Source of the DNA: Lepisosteus oculatus
Taxonomy: Eukaryota; Chordata; Actinopteri; Semionotiformes; Lepisosteidae
Direction of reading: 5' to 3'
Assembly: GCF_040954835.1 (NCBI RefSeq)
Contig: NW_027167693.1
Location: 72,001 to 136,000 of the forward strand
DNA length: 64,000 nt
Shown: one piece after another, positions 46,265 through 60,453 of the stretch
Layout of the letters: every line of letters begins with the position of its first letter
Numbering within the stretch: the first letter of the stretch is position 1
Notes under the pieces: model-generated
Seen by the model: the letters and a program-made list of their open reading frames with translations, nothing else
Database searches by the model: none
What the model was told of the DNA's origin: nothing
Translations under genes and position numbers: made by a program

Positions 46265-47152
46265 AAAGTTTCAGTGTTGTTTTTAGTGTCGTCGTATTGC
46301 ATACATTTAAAACAATGTGTCTTGTTTAATTAACAATTTGATTTACTTTAGTAAAAAGTGTTGTTTACTGTAGTCCTAGCATGGATGCAATTGTTAGAAA
46401 AAACTTGAATGAAAAACTGAATGTTTCATAGAATATGGGTTTGTGTTAACCCACACACCTAGGTGAAATGTTTGATTACGTTTACAAGACATAACACATA
46501 GTTCAGTTGAGTGTGAAAGGGAACAAAAGAGAAAGTCACAAACAAAACATTTGTGAAGGACTTGATGAATGTTTTTTCTTTAGAAATGACAAAAAATAAA
46601 GAATTTTTCAACAAGATGTCTTTCTATAGCGAGTTTCATTTGAGATAGTCTTTTCTTAGAAGTGCAAGAGTGGTATTCCCTACAACTTATTCCCCAATTT
46701 GATCATTCTCAGAAATTAGGAGACGGAAACCACACCTACTGTAATATTAGACCTTGTAACAAGGCAACTAGGTTTCAATGGCTTAAAAGGTGCAGAAAGA
46801 GGCTCATGTATAATGACCTCCAGTGTCCCACAGGTTTCCCAAATCATTTCTTAGTGTATGGAAAAAGAGGAAATAAAGTGTCTACAGAAAGCGTATACCC
46901 CCTTGAACTTTGTTCAGTTTGTTGCGCCAGTGCCCGAGTTTCATGCAATTAAATGAGGACCTCTATCTCACACCACATATGTTATACTTTCAATGGGAAA
47001 AAAGGAAATATTACAATTGTATACATTTTCACCCACATGTTAATATTTGGTAGAAGCCCTTTTCACAGCAATTTCAGCTGTGAGTCTGTTGGTAATGGGC
47101 TCCACCACCTCTGCACCAACAAGATTTGATAATATTTGAGAATTTCAGAAGT

Positions 47153-47182
47153 CTGTCTGGTTTAGCTGAAGAATCAGCTAAG
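47153..47182 (+). other. Exon-1-like duplicate in U7
   Basis: CTG at the start position; donor intact. Confidence 0.55.
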
Positions 47183-47725
47183 GTAAGTTTCAGGAAGAGC
47201 ATCTGATTTCTTTCAATAAAGCAGAACAGAGAAAAAACACACAATACAAAATCATGAGAATTTGTATCCATATGACACTTTGACTCGAATACTTTTATCA
47301 GACCTACACAGAGTATATACTGTACATACTTTTTCAGCCCAGGTTTATACATTTGGATCTGCCATTTGTAGGTGTTTTTGTGTCTTAGCTCAACACTGTG
47401 AAACCTGTAGTTACAAACATGGAGGATGAAGACATGAAGACATATATTGTACCTCTGACCGGCCTACCTTCCAAGAGGTGAAAGATGAAACTTTTCCTTT
47501 ATCGTCAACTCAGTGAATGTCTCTAAACTTTCGAAAGCTGTAACAAAGAATAAGTTAAAAAACTTATTTTCATTGGACCCACAGAAAAGTCAAAGTTGTC
47601 CATAGAAATGCCCGTCTAAATCAGAAATCTACAGCACAAAGGCAGTGGCCTTTCGGGACATAAAAATGAAATCAGACTTTACTCAGACGAATTGCCCTTG
47701 GTCACGGACATCTTGCTATCAGTCA

Positions 47726-47956
47726 CTACAAAGATGTTTTCTCTCGTGCCATGGCTTGCCTGACTTGCTTCTTCTGCTGGATGGCTTCTGGTCGCTGGTC
47801 AGGATCGACAGCCAGCATGTCCTGGAGCAGTGTCCTTAGCTCCGTGCTTATGGCTCTATTTACTTTCAGGGGGATGTGGAACTGCAGCCAGGGGTTCTCA
47901 TCCAGGGCCTCTCCAACAGGCCCTGACAGACATATGCTCCTGTATCGGAAACACAC
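47726..47956 (-). pseudogene. Orphan kinase C-terminal exon (U8)
   Basis: Open, amino acids as in U2. Confidence 0.6.
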
Positions 47957-48812
47957 TTTAGTTCAATTCTAAAATATTTCTCATAGGACTGAAGGAACCT
48001 TTGCCTGTTAAGAGTTAACAATTAGGTCCTCAAGAACTGTTTTACGGTTTTCTACACTCCTGGCTGGCCAAGGTCTCTTTAAGGTCTCTTAAGTGGAGGT
48101 GTAACTCATGTATCCTACATGTGATTTAGCAACATGAAAGGGAATAGCTTCTTATCGGATTATGGTCTTGGTTAACTGCCTAAGGCTGACCTAAGTGCCT
48201 AACTTTCTGACTTTCTTTATACCTTATATGTTAAGAAGCTTCTTCTGACCAATCAGAAATGTATGCTTTATGTATGAACATTTTGCTCATCAAAGTGAGT
48301 GAGAGACAAGGTTAACAGAAATTAGCCACGGCAGTAAATGACAGCATATTTTTGGGTTCTTAAATGGTCTCTACCTGGCACACCTGCAGTGCAAACTGAC
48401 ACACACTGTTTAGAGAAACAGCTACTCTATTACTAATATTAATGAAACATTTCTTATTCTATGGAACAAAAACAAACAGTAAAACTAAAACACAGATCTC
48501 TTAGCTTCCTATTTCATGAACCAGATGACTGAATGACCAAGCCTAGCTAGTAGCCAGAACCCCAGTTAACCCTCCGTAACACAAAGTTGAACCACACGAC
48601 AGGAACTCTTTCAAACTGAGTGAAAATCATAAATGGATCCATAACTTTACATCAATTTACTATGTTGTGCCAATACCTGCATTTACATTTAGAACGAATG
48701 ATGTCATAGAACCAGCATCACACCAGTTCCAGGTGTCTCCAAGGAGACAACAGAACTTCAGTTGTGTTTGCTAAAATACACACTTTGAAACATACTGTAA
48801 CACTTAGTTAAC

Positions 48813-51800
48813 ATGTCTGGTTTAGTTGAAGAATCGGCTAAGGTAAGTTTCAGGGTTTAATGGTGGGATGGCACCTGTGCTTTTTTCCCCCAACCGCTAG
48901 AATATGATTCGCACCAAACCCAAAAGAAATACTGCACAGTTCAGGAACTTCATCAACCTAGCAACTGTAAAATAAGCTTACAAACAACTGAATTGAAATG
49001 CCAAAAAGTTCAGAGAAAGGCACAAACTATGTTTACTTGGGGTTTACAAAATTAAAGCTAACTAAAACTGTAATGATAAACAATCATGCTGCCAATGGAC
49101 AGAGAAATATCATGTTTTTTGAATAATGTATTATTTGTTACATAGGAACCCAGTATAAGGGAATCCCTTGCGATCCTGTCTGCAGAGATAAAGGTAAGTA
49201 TTGTTTTCTCTTTAGCTCTGTCACTCCAAGAAATATAATGAACATAAATATATTTGCCAATCTTTTCATAGTAATCCAAACAACTCTGCGTGTATCTGAC
49301 ATTTGTAATATTTATCTACCGCAGTATAATTCTTCTGGCAAGGCGATTGGTATTGTACCTTGAAAGAAAACTGATTGGAAATGTCATGTACTCTATGGTT
49401 TCTATTGATGTCAAGTGGCAAATGTTGACTGGTTATGTTATGTGAATCTTAGGAAATGGTCATTTTTCAATCGAGTCTATGTTTCTCAGAATTTGAGACA
49501 GAGAGGTCAATCTCTGCAATCCGAGCTGAGGGCATTTCTTGGAATGGAAAGGTAAGAGCAACGTGTTCTTTGATATTCTCTTAAGACTCTTCGCCAGATT
49601 TAACGATGAAAAATGTAAATAATAATAACAAACATTATTTTATATAGTGCCTTGAAAGGTGGCTTCTTTACAGAATGACAAAACCAACTACAATAAATAA
49701 TACACAAGATATGCATGATGACAATACACAGTTAGAGGAGACAGTAGATGGTCATTGTCAGTGTATTCTGAAGGTAGTTTTCCAATTTTTTGGAACGGGG
49801 TAAAAGAGGCCACCTCTACTAGAATCTTTGTCCTAACCAAAAATGTAACAAAGTATAATAATAATATTAAAAATAATAATAATAAACTTTATCTATAGAG
49901 CACCTTTCATACAAATAGTGCTTTGGTGCTTTAAAAACCAAGCGTAAAAATAAAATATTAAAATTGAGAGATATACTTTCAGTTGTAAAGGAAAATACAG
50001 CAATACAGTAAAGCAACATACATGTCAATTAAATAAATAAAAATTAGGAAAGTCGTAATAAAATAAGAACAATTAAAGAGAACTAAAAAAAGAAACAGAA
50101 ATAGAAAGAACAAAGAACCACTTTAACTTAAAGCAACATTTTCAAATGTTTTTTTAAAACAATGTACCGAGCTTGACTGCCTAATAAAAAGTGGAAGTGA
50201 GTTTCATAATTTAGAAGCATAAAAACAAAAAGCAGCCTCTCCACTCTTTCTGCATTTCACATGTGGTATTTGCAGTAGGCCAGTATGTGCAGATCTCAGG
50301 TCACGTATAGGAACATATGAAGACAGACATTCAGTAAGGTACAGACGTGCTAGGTCGCTTAAAGCTTTAAAAACAAGTAAAAGAACTTTCAAATTTATCC
50401 TAGATAATACAGGTGACCAGTGAAGTTTTTTCAAAACAGGAATGATATTCTCTTTCTTGTATTTGTTAGGATCTGTGCTACTGCATTTCGAACAAGTAGT
50501 ACGGGATTTATTGTTTTCTTGGGAAGCCCACAAAACAGAGCATTATAATCATATCCACATCAATGTGAGCAATGGAGAAGTCAAATTAACGTGTCTAAAT
50601 ATCATCTAGTTCTATCCCAGGGAAGAGGGCTGTTGCCTACACAGACGACAAGACACAAAACGCTCAACTGTGCAAAACACGCATAAGGACATCAGTCAGG
50701 AGGAACAAGGTAAAGTGTTTTTTCTTCTTCACCATGGTCATGTAGTTTCACTCCAAGCACTGTCATATGAAATAACTGTGGAAACGACCTCCCCAACATT
50801 TTGGGTTGTTGCATTTTGCTTCAGGGAATTTTAACCTTTTCTTTTAGACATTAAGAGGAAGGACACATTCACCCTTGGTAGAGATTCAGTTGTTCTATGA
50901 GATGTCAAGGTGAGAATTAACCACTTCAGGGATAAGTCAATCCACATAACTGAAAAAGGGGCAATGAACAGGATATGGGGATTTTGCTAGTTATAAAGTA
51001 CAATAATCATCATTACATGATCTAAGACTACTGAAGTATAAGCTGTGTCCCTGACTGATTAATTAGCAAATTCATCTTTGTAGAGTGCAGCTACTATCTA
51101 TTCAGTGGCATTTCCTTAAAACAATTGTATTCCCACATTCTGAATATGGAGTGAGATCATGTAGAGAATGTTGGACTTGTAATAACTAATTGAAGGATAA
51201 TAATAATCAACGAAAGTGCTTAAAAGTATCAACAAATGCCTTCAAAGTACTTGACACGTACTTTGCTTTCAAAAGTGAAACATAATTAATGCTTACGTAA
51301 GATTTCTTTTGACTTCTCAGGAGTATACTAACTCCAAGGACAAGTAACATCACAAACCATTATTTAAGTGCTGATGTTGGAGCTGCAATACTACTACCAA
51401 GACAAAAAATGATACAGGTAACACTGCTTTCAGATTTCTAAGAATTGCTAAAATAGTATGTTTACAGAGCATTCAGAGTTGAGAATATGACAAGTTCCTA
51501 CCATCTCAAACACTGCCAATCTAGAACAAAAAGAAAGTACTTGAACGCCTGCAGTAATCGAACACAAACCAGAACATATCAGTGCATGACAAGGAAATGT
51601 AGTCACAAAATGATTCTACCCTTTCAAGTCCCAAAAAGGACCGAGGAACTTACCGGAGGCGATACCTGGATTTCAAACAGAGTACAATGTAGCCACTGTA
51701 GGGGAGAAGATCACAGAGAGCTCTTCTCAGATTGCTCAGAGTCAGCCCCAGCACCCTGTCCTGACTGAAGCAGACAAAGTGGTCAAACAGGCAGGTAGAA

Positions 51801-52081
51801 ATGAGTAAGGAACAGAGAGTATGGTTATTCTTGCATTATTTTGTTCGTCTGTCAAAGAAAAGAGTGCTTCTGACTTTTGTCAATGTTCATCTTTATTTTA
51901 GGAGAAGAACAAACGGTGGTATCACACTTTGCTCAAGTGTATGATACCATGTGTGTACAGCAGACATCACCAAAGGAACAGGAGACACCTGAGTAGAGAA
52001 CAAGAATATGAAAAGACTGATGAAAAAAAGCACCAGGAGAAATCCATTGAATATGCACAATCTCGTCCAGTATTTCAATGA
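48813..52081 (+). CDS. Array gene copy 8, GC donor after exon 7
   Basis: Exons 48813-48842, 49146-49193, 49490-49551, 50610-50709, 50848-50909, 51321-51417, 51629-51790, 51902-52081. All are open. The donor after exon 7 is CAG|GCAGGT (51791) instead of CAG|GTAGGT. GC donors can work when the rest is near consensus, as here, but usually less efficiently. Confidence 0.55.
49856..50589 (-). mobile_element. LINE remnant in intron 3 (U8)
   Basis: Frame 50533-50204. Confidence 0.7.
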
Positions 52082-52968
52082 AAAGTTTCAGTGTTGTTTT
52101 TAGTGTCGTCGTATTGCATACATTTAAAACAATGTGTCTTGTTTAATGAACAATTTCATTTACTTTAGTAAAAAGTGTTGTTTACTGTAGTCCTAGCATG
52201 GATGCAATTGTTAGAAAAAACTTGAATGAAAAACTGAATGTTTCATACAATATGGGTTTGTGTTAACCCACACACCTAAGTGAAATGTTTGATTACGTTT
52301 ACAAGACATAACACATAGTTCAGTTGAGTGTGAAAGGGAACAACAGAGAAAGTCACAAACAAAACATTTGTGAAGGACTTGATGAATGTTTTTTCTTTAA
52401 AAATGACAAAAAATAAAGAATTTTTCAACAAGATGTCTTTCTATAGCGAGTTTCATTTGAGATAGTCTTTTCTTAGAAGTGCAAGAGTGGTATTCCCTAC
52501 AACTTATTCCCCAATTTGATCATTCTCAGAAATTAGGAGACGGAAACCACACCTACTGTAATATTAGACCTTGTAACAAGGCAACTAGGTTTCAATGGCT
52601 TAAAAGGTGCAGAAAGAGGCTCATGTATAATGACCTCCAGTGTCCCACAGGTTTCCCAAATCATTTCTTAGAGTATGGAAAAAGAGGAAATAAAGTGTCT
52701 ACAGAAAGCGTATACCCCTTGAACTTTGTTCAGTTTGTTGCGCCAGTGCCAGAGTTTCATGCAATTAAATGAGGACCTCTTTCTCACACCACATATGTTA
52801 TACTTTCAAAGGGAAAAAAGGAAATATTACAATTGTATACATTTTCACCCACATGTTAATATTTGGTAGAAGCCCTTTTCACAGCAATTTCAGCTGTGAG
52901 TCTGTTGGTAATGGGCTCCACCACCTCTGAACTAACAAGATTTGATAATATTTGAGAATTTCAGAGGT

Positions 52969-52998
52969 CTGTCTGGTTTAGCTGAAGAATCAGCTAAG
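52969..52998 (+). other. Exon-1-like duplicate in U8
   Basis: CTG at the start position; the bases before it read TCAGAGGT instead of TCAGAAGT, as also in U9. Confidence 0.55.
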
Positions 52999-53541
52999 GT
53001 AAGTTTCAGGAAGAGCATCTGATTTCTTTCAATAAAGCAGAACAGAGAAAAAACACACAATACAAAATCATGAGAATTTGTATCCATATGACACTTTGAC
53101 TCGAATACTTTTATCAGACCTACACAGAGTATATACTGTACATACTTTTTCAGCCCAGGTTTATACATTTGGATCTGCCATTTGTAGGTGTTTTTGTGTC
53201 TTAGCTCAACACTGTGAAACCTGTAGTTACAAACATGGAGGATGAAGACATGAAGACATATATTGTACCTCTGACCGGCCTACCTTCCAAGAGGTGAAAG
53301 ATGAAACTTTTCCTTTATCGTCAACTCAGTGAATGTCTCTAAACTTTCGAAAGCTGTAACAAAGAATAAGTTAAAAAACTTATTTTCATTGGACCCACAG
53401 AAAAGTCAAAGTTGTCCATAGAAATGCCCGTCTAAATCAGAAATCTACAGCACAAAGGCAGTGGCCTTTCGGGACATAAAAATGAAATCAGACTTTACTC
53501 AGACGAATTGCCCTTGGTCACGGACATCTTGCTATCAGTCA

Positions 53542-53772
53542 CTACAAAGATGTTTTCTCTCGTGCCATGGCTTGCCTGACTTGCTTCTTCTGCTGGATGG
53601 CTTCTGGTCGCTGGTCAGGATCGACAGCCAGCATGTCCTGGAGCAGTGTCCTTAGCTCCGTGCTTATGGCTCTATTTACTTTCAGGGGGATGTGGAACTG
53701 CAGCCAGGGGTTCTCATCCAGGGCCTCTCCAACAGGCCCTGACAGACATATGCTCCTGTATCGGAAACACAC
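53542..53772 (-). pseudogene. Orphan kinase C-terminal exon (U9)
   Basis: Open, amino acids as in U2. Confidence 0.6.
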
Positions 53773-54628
53773 TTTAGTTCAATTCTAAAATATTTCTCAT
53801 AGGACTGAAGGAACCTTTGCCTGTTAAGAGTTAACAATTAGGTCCTCAAGAACTGTTTTACGGTTTTCTACACTCCTGGCTGGCCAAGGTCTCTTTAAGG
53901 TCTCTTAAGTGGAGGTGTAACTCATGTATCCTACATGTGATTTAGCAACATGAAAGGGAATAGCTTCTTATCGGATTATGGTCTTGGTTAACTGCCTAAG
54001 GCTGACCTAAGTGCCTAACTTTCTGACTTTCTTTATACCTTATATGTTAAGAAGCTTCTTCTGACCAATCAGAAATGTATGCTTTATGTATGAACATTTT
54101 GCTCATCAAAGTGAGTGAGAGACAAGGTTAACAGAAATTAGCCACGGCAGTAAATGACAGCATATTTTTGGGTTCTTAAATGGTCTCTACCTGGCACACC
54201 TGCAGTGCAAACTGACACACACTGTTTAGAGAAACAGCTACTCTATTACTAATATTAATGAAACATTTCTTATTCTATGGAACAAAAACAAACAGTAAAA
54301 CTAAAACACAGATCTCTTAGCTTCCTATTTCATGAACCAGATGACTGAATGACCAAGCCTAGCTAGTAGCCAGAACCCCAGTTAACCCTCCGTAACACAA
54401 AGTTGAACCACACGACAGGAACTCTTTCAAACTGAGTGAAAATCATAAATGGATCCATAACTTTACATCAATTTACTATGTTGTGCCAATACCTGCATTT
54501 ACATTTAGAACGAATGATGTCATAGAACCAGCATCACACCAGTTCCAGGTGTCTCCAAGGAGACAACAGAACTTCAGTTGTGTTTGCTAAAATACACACT
54601 TTGAAACATACTGTAACACTTAGTTAAC

Positions 54629-57600
54629 ATGTCTGGTTTAGTTGAAGAATCGGCTAAGGTAAGTTTCAGGGTTTAATGGTGGGATGGCACCTGTGCTTTT
54701 TTCCCCCAACCGCTAGAATATGATTCGCACCAAACCCAAAAGAAATACTGCACAGTTCAGGAACTTCATCAACCTAGCAACTGTAAAATAAGCTTACAAA
54801 CAACTGAATTGAAATGCCAAAAAGTTCAGAGAAAGGCACAAACTATGTTTACTTGGGGTTTACAAAATTAAAGCTAACTAAAACTGTAATGATAAACAAT
54901 CATGCTGCCAATGGACAGAGAAATATCATGTTTTTTGAATAATGTATTATTTGTTACATAGGAACCCAGTATAAGGGAATCCCTTGCGATCCTGTCTGCA
55001 GAGATAAAGGTAAGTATTGTTTTCTCTTTAGCTCTGTCACTCCAAGAAATATAATGAACATAAATATATTTGCCAATCTTTTCATAGTAATCCAAACAAC
55101 TCTGCGTGTATCTGACATTTGTAATATTTATCTACCGCAGTATAATTCTTCTGGCAAGGCGATTGGTATTGTACCTTGAAAGAAAACTGATTGGAAATGT
55201 CATGTACTCTATGGTTTCTATTGATGTCAAGTGGCAAATGTTGACTGGTTATGTTATGTGAATCTTAGGAAATGGTCATTTTTCAATCGAGTCTATGTTT
55301 CTCAGAATTTGAGACAGAGAGGTCAATCTCTGCAATCCGAGCTGAGGGCATTTCTTGGAATGGAAAGGTAAGAGCAACGTGTTCTTTGATATTCTCTTAA
55401 GACTCTTCGCCAGATTTAACGATGAAAAATGTAAATAATAATAACAAACATTATTTTATATAGTGCCTTGAAAGGTGGCTTCTTTACAGAATGACAAAAC
55501 CAACTACAATAAATAATACACAAGATATGCATGATGACAATACACAGTTAGAGGAGACAGTAGATGGTCATTGTCAGTGTATTCTGAAGGTAGTTTTCCA
55601 ATTTTTTGGAACGGGGTAAAAGATACCACCTCTACTAGAATCTTTGTCCTAACCAAAAATGTAACAAAGTATAATAATAATATTAAAAATAATAATAATA
55701 AACTTTATCTATAGAGCACCTTTCATACAAATAGTGCTTTGGTGCTTTAAAAACCAAGCGTAAAAATAAAATATTAAAATTGAGAGATATACTTTCAGTT
55801 GTAAAGGAAAATACAGCAATACAGTAAAGCAACATACATGTCAATTAAATAAATAAAAATTAGGAAAGTCGTAATAAAATAAGAACAATTAAAGAGAACT
55901 AAAAAAAGAAACAGAAATAGAAAGAACAAAGAACCACTTTAACTTAAAGCAACATTTTCAAATGTTTTTTTAAAACAATGTACCGAGCTTGACTGCCTAA
56001 TAAAAAGTGGAAGTGAGTTTCATAATTTAGAAGCATAAAAACAAAAAGCAGCCTCTCCACTCTTTCTGCATTTCACATGTGGTATTTGCAGTAGGCCAGT
56101 ATGTGCAGATCTCAGGTCACGTATAGGAACATATGAAGACAGACATTCAGTAAGGTACAGACGTGCTAGGTCGCTTAAAGCTTTAAAAACAAGTAAAAGA
56201 ACTTTCAAATTTATCCTAGATAATACAGGTGACCAGTGAAGTTTTTTCAAAACAGGAATGATATTCTCTTTCTTGTATTTGTTAGGATCTGTGCTACTGC
56301 ATTTCGAACAAGTAGTACGGGATTTATTGTTTTCTTGGGAAGCCCACAAAACAGAGCATTATAATCATATCCACATCAATGTGAGCAATGGAGAAGTCAA
56401 ATTAACGTGTCTAAATATCATCTAGTTCTATCCCAGGGAAGAGGGCTGTTGCCTACACAGACGACAAGACACAAAACGCTCAACTGTGCAAAACACGCAT
56501 AAGGACATCAGTCAGGAGGAACAAGGTAAAGTGTTTTTTCTTCTTCACCATGGTCATGTAGTTTCACTCCAAGCACTGTCATATGAAATAACTGTGGAAA
56601 CGACCTCCCCAACATTTTGGGTTGTTGCATTTTGCTTCAGGGAATTTTAACCTTTTCTTTTAGACATTAAGAGGAAGGACACATTCACCCTTGGTAGAGA
56701 TTCAGTTGTTCTATGAGATGTCAAGGTGAGAATTAACCACTTCAGGGATAAGTCAATCCACATAACTGAAAAAGGGGCAATGAACAGGATATGGGGATTT
56801 TGCTAGTTATAAAGTACAATAATCATCATTACATGATCTAAGACTACTGAAGTATAAGCTGTGTCCCTGACTGATTAATTAGCAAATTCATCTTTGTAGA
56901 GTGCAGCTACTATCTATTCAGTGGCATTTCCTTAAAACAATTGTATTCCCACATTCTGAATATGGAGTGAGATCATGTAGAGAATGTTGGACTTGTAATA
57001 ACTAATTGAAGGATAATAATAATCAACGAAAGTGCTTAAAAGTATCAACAAATGCCTTCAAAGTACTTGACACGTACTTTGCTTTCAAAAGTGAAACATA
57101 ATTAATGCTTACGTAAGATTTCTTTTGACTTCTCAGGAGTATACTAACTCCAAGGACAAGTAACATCACAAACCATTATTTAAGTGCTGATGTTGGAGCT
57201 GCAATACTACTACCAAGACAAAAAATGATACAGGTAACACTGCTTTCAGATTTCTAAGAATTGCTAAAATAGTATGTTTACAGAGCATTCAGAGTTGAGA
57301 ATATGACAAGTTCCTACCATCTCAAACACTGCCAATCTAGAACAAAAAGAAAGTACTTGAACGCCTGCAGTAATCGAACACAAACCAGAACATATCAGTG
57401 CATGACAAGGAAATGTAGTCACAAAATGATTCTACCCTTTCAAGTCCCAAAAAGGACCGAGGAACTTACCGGAGGCGATACCTGGATTTCAAACAGAGTA
57501 CAATGTAGCCACTGTAGGGGAGAAGATCACAGAGAGCTCTTCTCAGATTGCTCAGAGTCAGCCCCAGCACCCTGTCCTGACTGAAGCAGACAAAGTGGTC

Positions 57601-57897
57601 AAACAGGCAGGTAGAAATGAGTAAGGAACAGAGAGTATGGTTATTCTTGCATTATTTTGTTCGTCTGTCAAAGAAAAGAGTGCTTCTGACTTTTGTCAAT
57701 GTTCATCTTTATTTTAGGAGAAGAACAAACGGTGGTATCACACTTTGCTCAAGTGTATGATACCATGTGTGTACAGCAGACATCACCAAAGGAACAGGAG
57801 ACACCTGAGTAGAGAACAAGAATATGAAAAGACTGATGAAAAAAAGCACCAGGAGAAATCCATTGAATATGCACAATCTCGTCCAGTATTTCAATGA
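54629..57897 (+). CDS. Array gene copy 9, GC donor after exon 7
   Basis: Exons 54629-54658, 54962-55009, 55306-55367, 56426-56525, 56664-56725, 57137-57233, 57445-57606, 57718-57897. Same GC donor as copy 8 (57607). Confidence 0.55.
55672..56405 (-). mobile_element. LINE remnant in intron 3 (U9)
   Basis: Frame 56349-56020. Confidence 0.7.
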
Positions 57898-58784
57898 AAA
57901 GTTTCAGTGTTGTTTTTAGTGTCGTCGTATTGCATACATTTAAAACAATGTGTCTTGTTTAATGAACAATTTCATTTACTTTAGTAAAAAGTGTTGTTTA
58001 CTGTAGTCCTAGCATGGATGCAATTGTTAGAAAAAACTTGAATGAAAAACTGAATGTTTCATACAATATGGGTTTGTGTTAACCCACACACCTAAGTGAA
58101 ATGTTTGATTACGTTTACAAGACATAACACATAGTTCAGTTGAGTGTGAAAGGGAACAACAGAGAAAGTCACAAACAAAACATTTGTGAAGGACTTGATG
58201 AATGTTTTTTCTTTAAAAATGACAAAAAATAAAGAATTTTTCAACAAGATGTCTTTCTATAGCGAGTTTCATTTGAGATAGTCTTTTCTTAGAAGTGCAA
58301 GAGTGGTATTCCCTACAACTTATTCCCCAATTTGATCATTCTCAGAAATTAGGAGACGGAAACCACACCTACTGTAATATTAGACCTTGTAACAAGGCAA
58401 CTAGGTTTCAATGGCTTAAAAGGTGCAGAAAGAGGCTCATGTATAATGACCTCCAGTGTCCCACAGGTTTCCCAAATCATTTCTTAGAGTATGGAAAAAG
58501 AGGAAATAAAGTGTCTACAGAAAGCGTATACCCCTTGAACTTTGTTCAGTTTGTTGCGCCAGTGCCAGAGTTTCATGCAATTAAATGAGGACCTCTTTCT
58601 CACACCACATATGTTATACTTTCAATGGGAAAAAAGGAAATATTACAATTGTATACATTTTCACCCACATGTTAATATTTGGTAGAAGCCCTTTTCACAG
58701 CAATTTCAGCTGTGAGTCTGTTGGTAATGGGCTCCACCACCTCTGAACTAACAAGATTTGATAATATTTGAGAATTTCAGAGGT

Positions 58785-58814
58785 CTGTCTGGTTTAGCTG
58801 AAGAATCAGCTAAG
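58785..58814 (+). other. Exon-1-like duplicate in U9
   Basis: CTG at the start position; donor intact. Confidence 0.55.
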
Positions 58815-59366
58815 GTAAGTTTCAGGAAGAGCATCTGATTTCTTTCAATAAAGCAGAACAGAGAAAAAACACACAATACAAAATCATGAGAATTTGTATC
58901 CATATGACACTTTGACTCGAATACTTTTATCAGACCTACACAGAGTATATACTGTACACACTTTTTCAGCCCAGGTTTATACATTTGATACATTTGGAAC
59001 TGCCATTTGTAGGTGTTTTTGTGTCTTAGCTCAACACTGTGAAACCTGTAGTTACAAACATGGAGGATGAAGACATGAAGACATATATTGTACCTCTGAC
59101 CGGCCTACCTTCCAAGAGGTGAAAGATGAAACTTTTCCTTTATCGTCAACTCAGTGAATGTCTTTAAACTTTCGAAAACTGTAACAAAGAATAAGTTAAA
59201 AAACTTATTTTCATTGGACCCACAGAAAAGTCAAAGTTGTCCATAGAAATGCCCGTCTAAATCAGAAATCTACAGCACAAAGGCAGTGGCCTTTCGGGAC
59301 ATAAAAATGAAATCAGACTTTACTCAGACGAATTGCCCTTGGTCACGGACATCTTGCTATCAGTCA

Positions 59367-59597
59367 CTACAAAGATGTTTTCTCTCGTGCCATGGCTTGC
59401 CTGACTTGCTTCTTCTGCTGGATGGCTTCTGGTCGCTGGTCAGGATCGACAGCCAGCATGTCCTGGAGCAGTGTCCTTTGCTCCGTGCTTATGGCTCTAT
59501 TTACTTTCAGGGGGATGTGGAACTGCAGCCAGGGGTTCTCATCCAGGGCCTCTCCAACAGGCCCTGACAGACATATGCTCCTGTATCGGAAACACAC
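59367..59597 (-). pseudogene. Orphan kinase C-terminal exon (U10)
   Basis: Open; leucine to glutamine (TEQRTLLQ) is private to this unit. Confidence 0.6.
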
Positions 59598-60453
59598 TTT
59601 AGTTCAATTCTAAAATATTTCTCATAGGACTGAAGGAACCTTTGCCTGTTAAGAGTTAACAATTAGGTCCTCAAGAACTGTTTTACGGTTTTCTACACTC
59701 CTGGCTGGCCAAGGTCTCTTTAAGGTCTCTTAAGTGGAGGTGTAACTCATGTATCCTACATGTGATTTAGCAACATGAAAGGGAATAGCTTCTTATCGGA
59801 TTATGGTCTTGGTTAACTGCCTAAGGCTGACCTAAGTGCCTAACTTTCTGACTTTCTTTATACCTTATATGTTAAGAAGCTTCTTCTGACCAATCAGAAA
59901 TGTATGCTTTATGTATGAACATTTTGCTCATCAAAGTGAGTGAGAGACAAGGTTAACAGAAATTAGCCACGGCAGTAAATGACAGCATATTTTTGGGTTC
60001 TTAAATGGTCTCTACCTGGCACACCTGCACTGCAAACTGACACACACTGTTTAGAGAAACAGCTACTCTATTACTAATATTAATGAAACATTTCTTATTC
60101 TATGGAACAAAAACAAACAGTAAAACTAAAACACAGATCTCTTAGCTTCCTATTTCATGAACCAGATGACTGAATGACCAAGCCTAACTAGTAGCCAGAA
60201 CCCCAGTTAACCCTCCGTAACACAAACTTTAACCACACGACAAGAACTCTTTCAAACTGAGTGAAAATCATAAATGGATCCATAACTTTACATCAATTTA
60301 CTATGTTGTGCCAATACCTGCATTTACATTTAGAACGAATGATGTCATAGAACCAGCATCACACCAGTTCCAGGTGTCTCCAAGGAGACAACAGAACTTC
60401 AGTTGTGTTTGCTAAAATACACACTTTGAAACATACTGTAACACTTAGTTAAC

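Larger units (their letters stand above)
41724..47539 (+). repeat. Tandem unit U7 (5816 bp)
   Basis: Same length as U6 and sharing its private variants, so U6 and U7 look like a recent duplicate pair. Confidence 0.95.
47540..53355 (+). repeat. Tandem unit U8 (5816 bp)
   Basis: Shares with U9 the GC donor after exon 7, a four-C run near 52716 in the downstream open frame, and CTTCAGGGAATTTT before exon 5. Confidence 0.95.
53356..59180 (+). repeat. Tandem unit U9 (5825 bp)
   Basis: As U8 plus a 9-bp duplication (GATACATTT near 58986), which accounts for the extra length. Confidence 0.95.
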
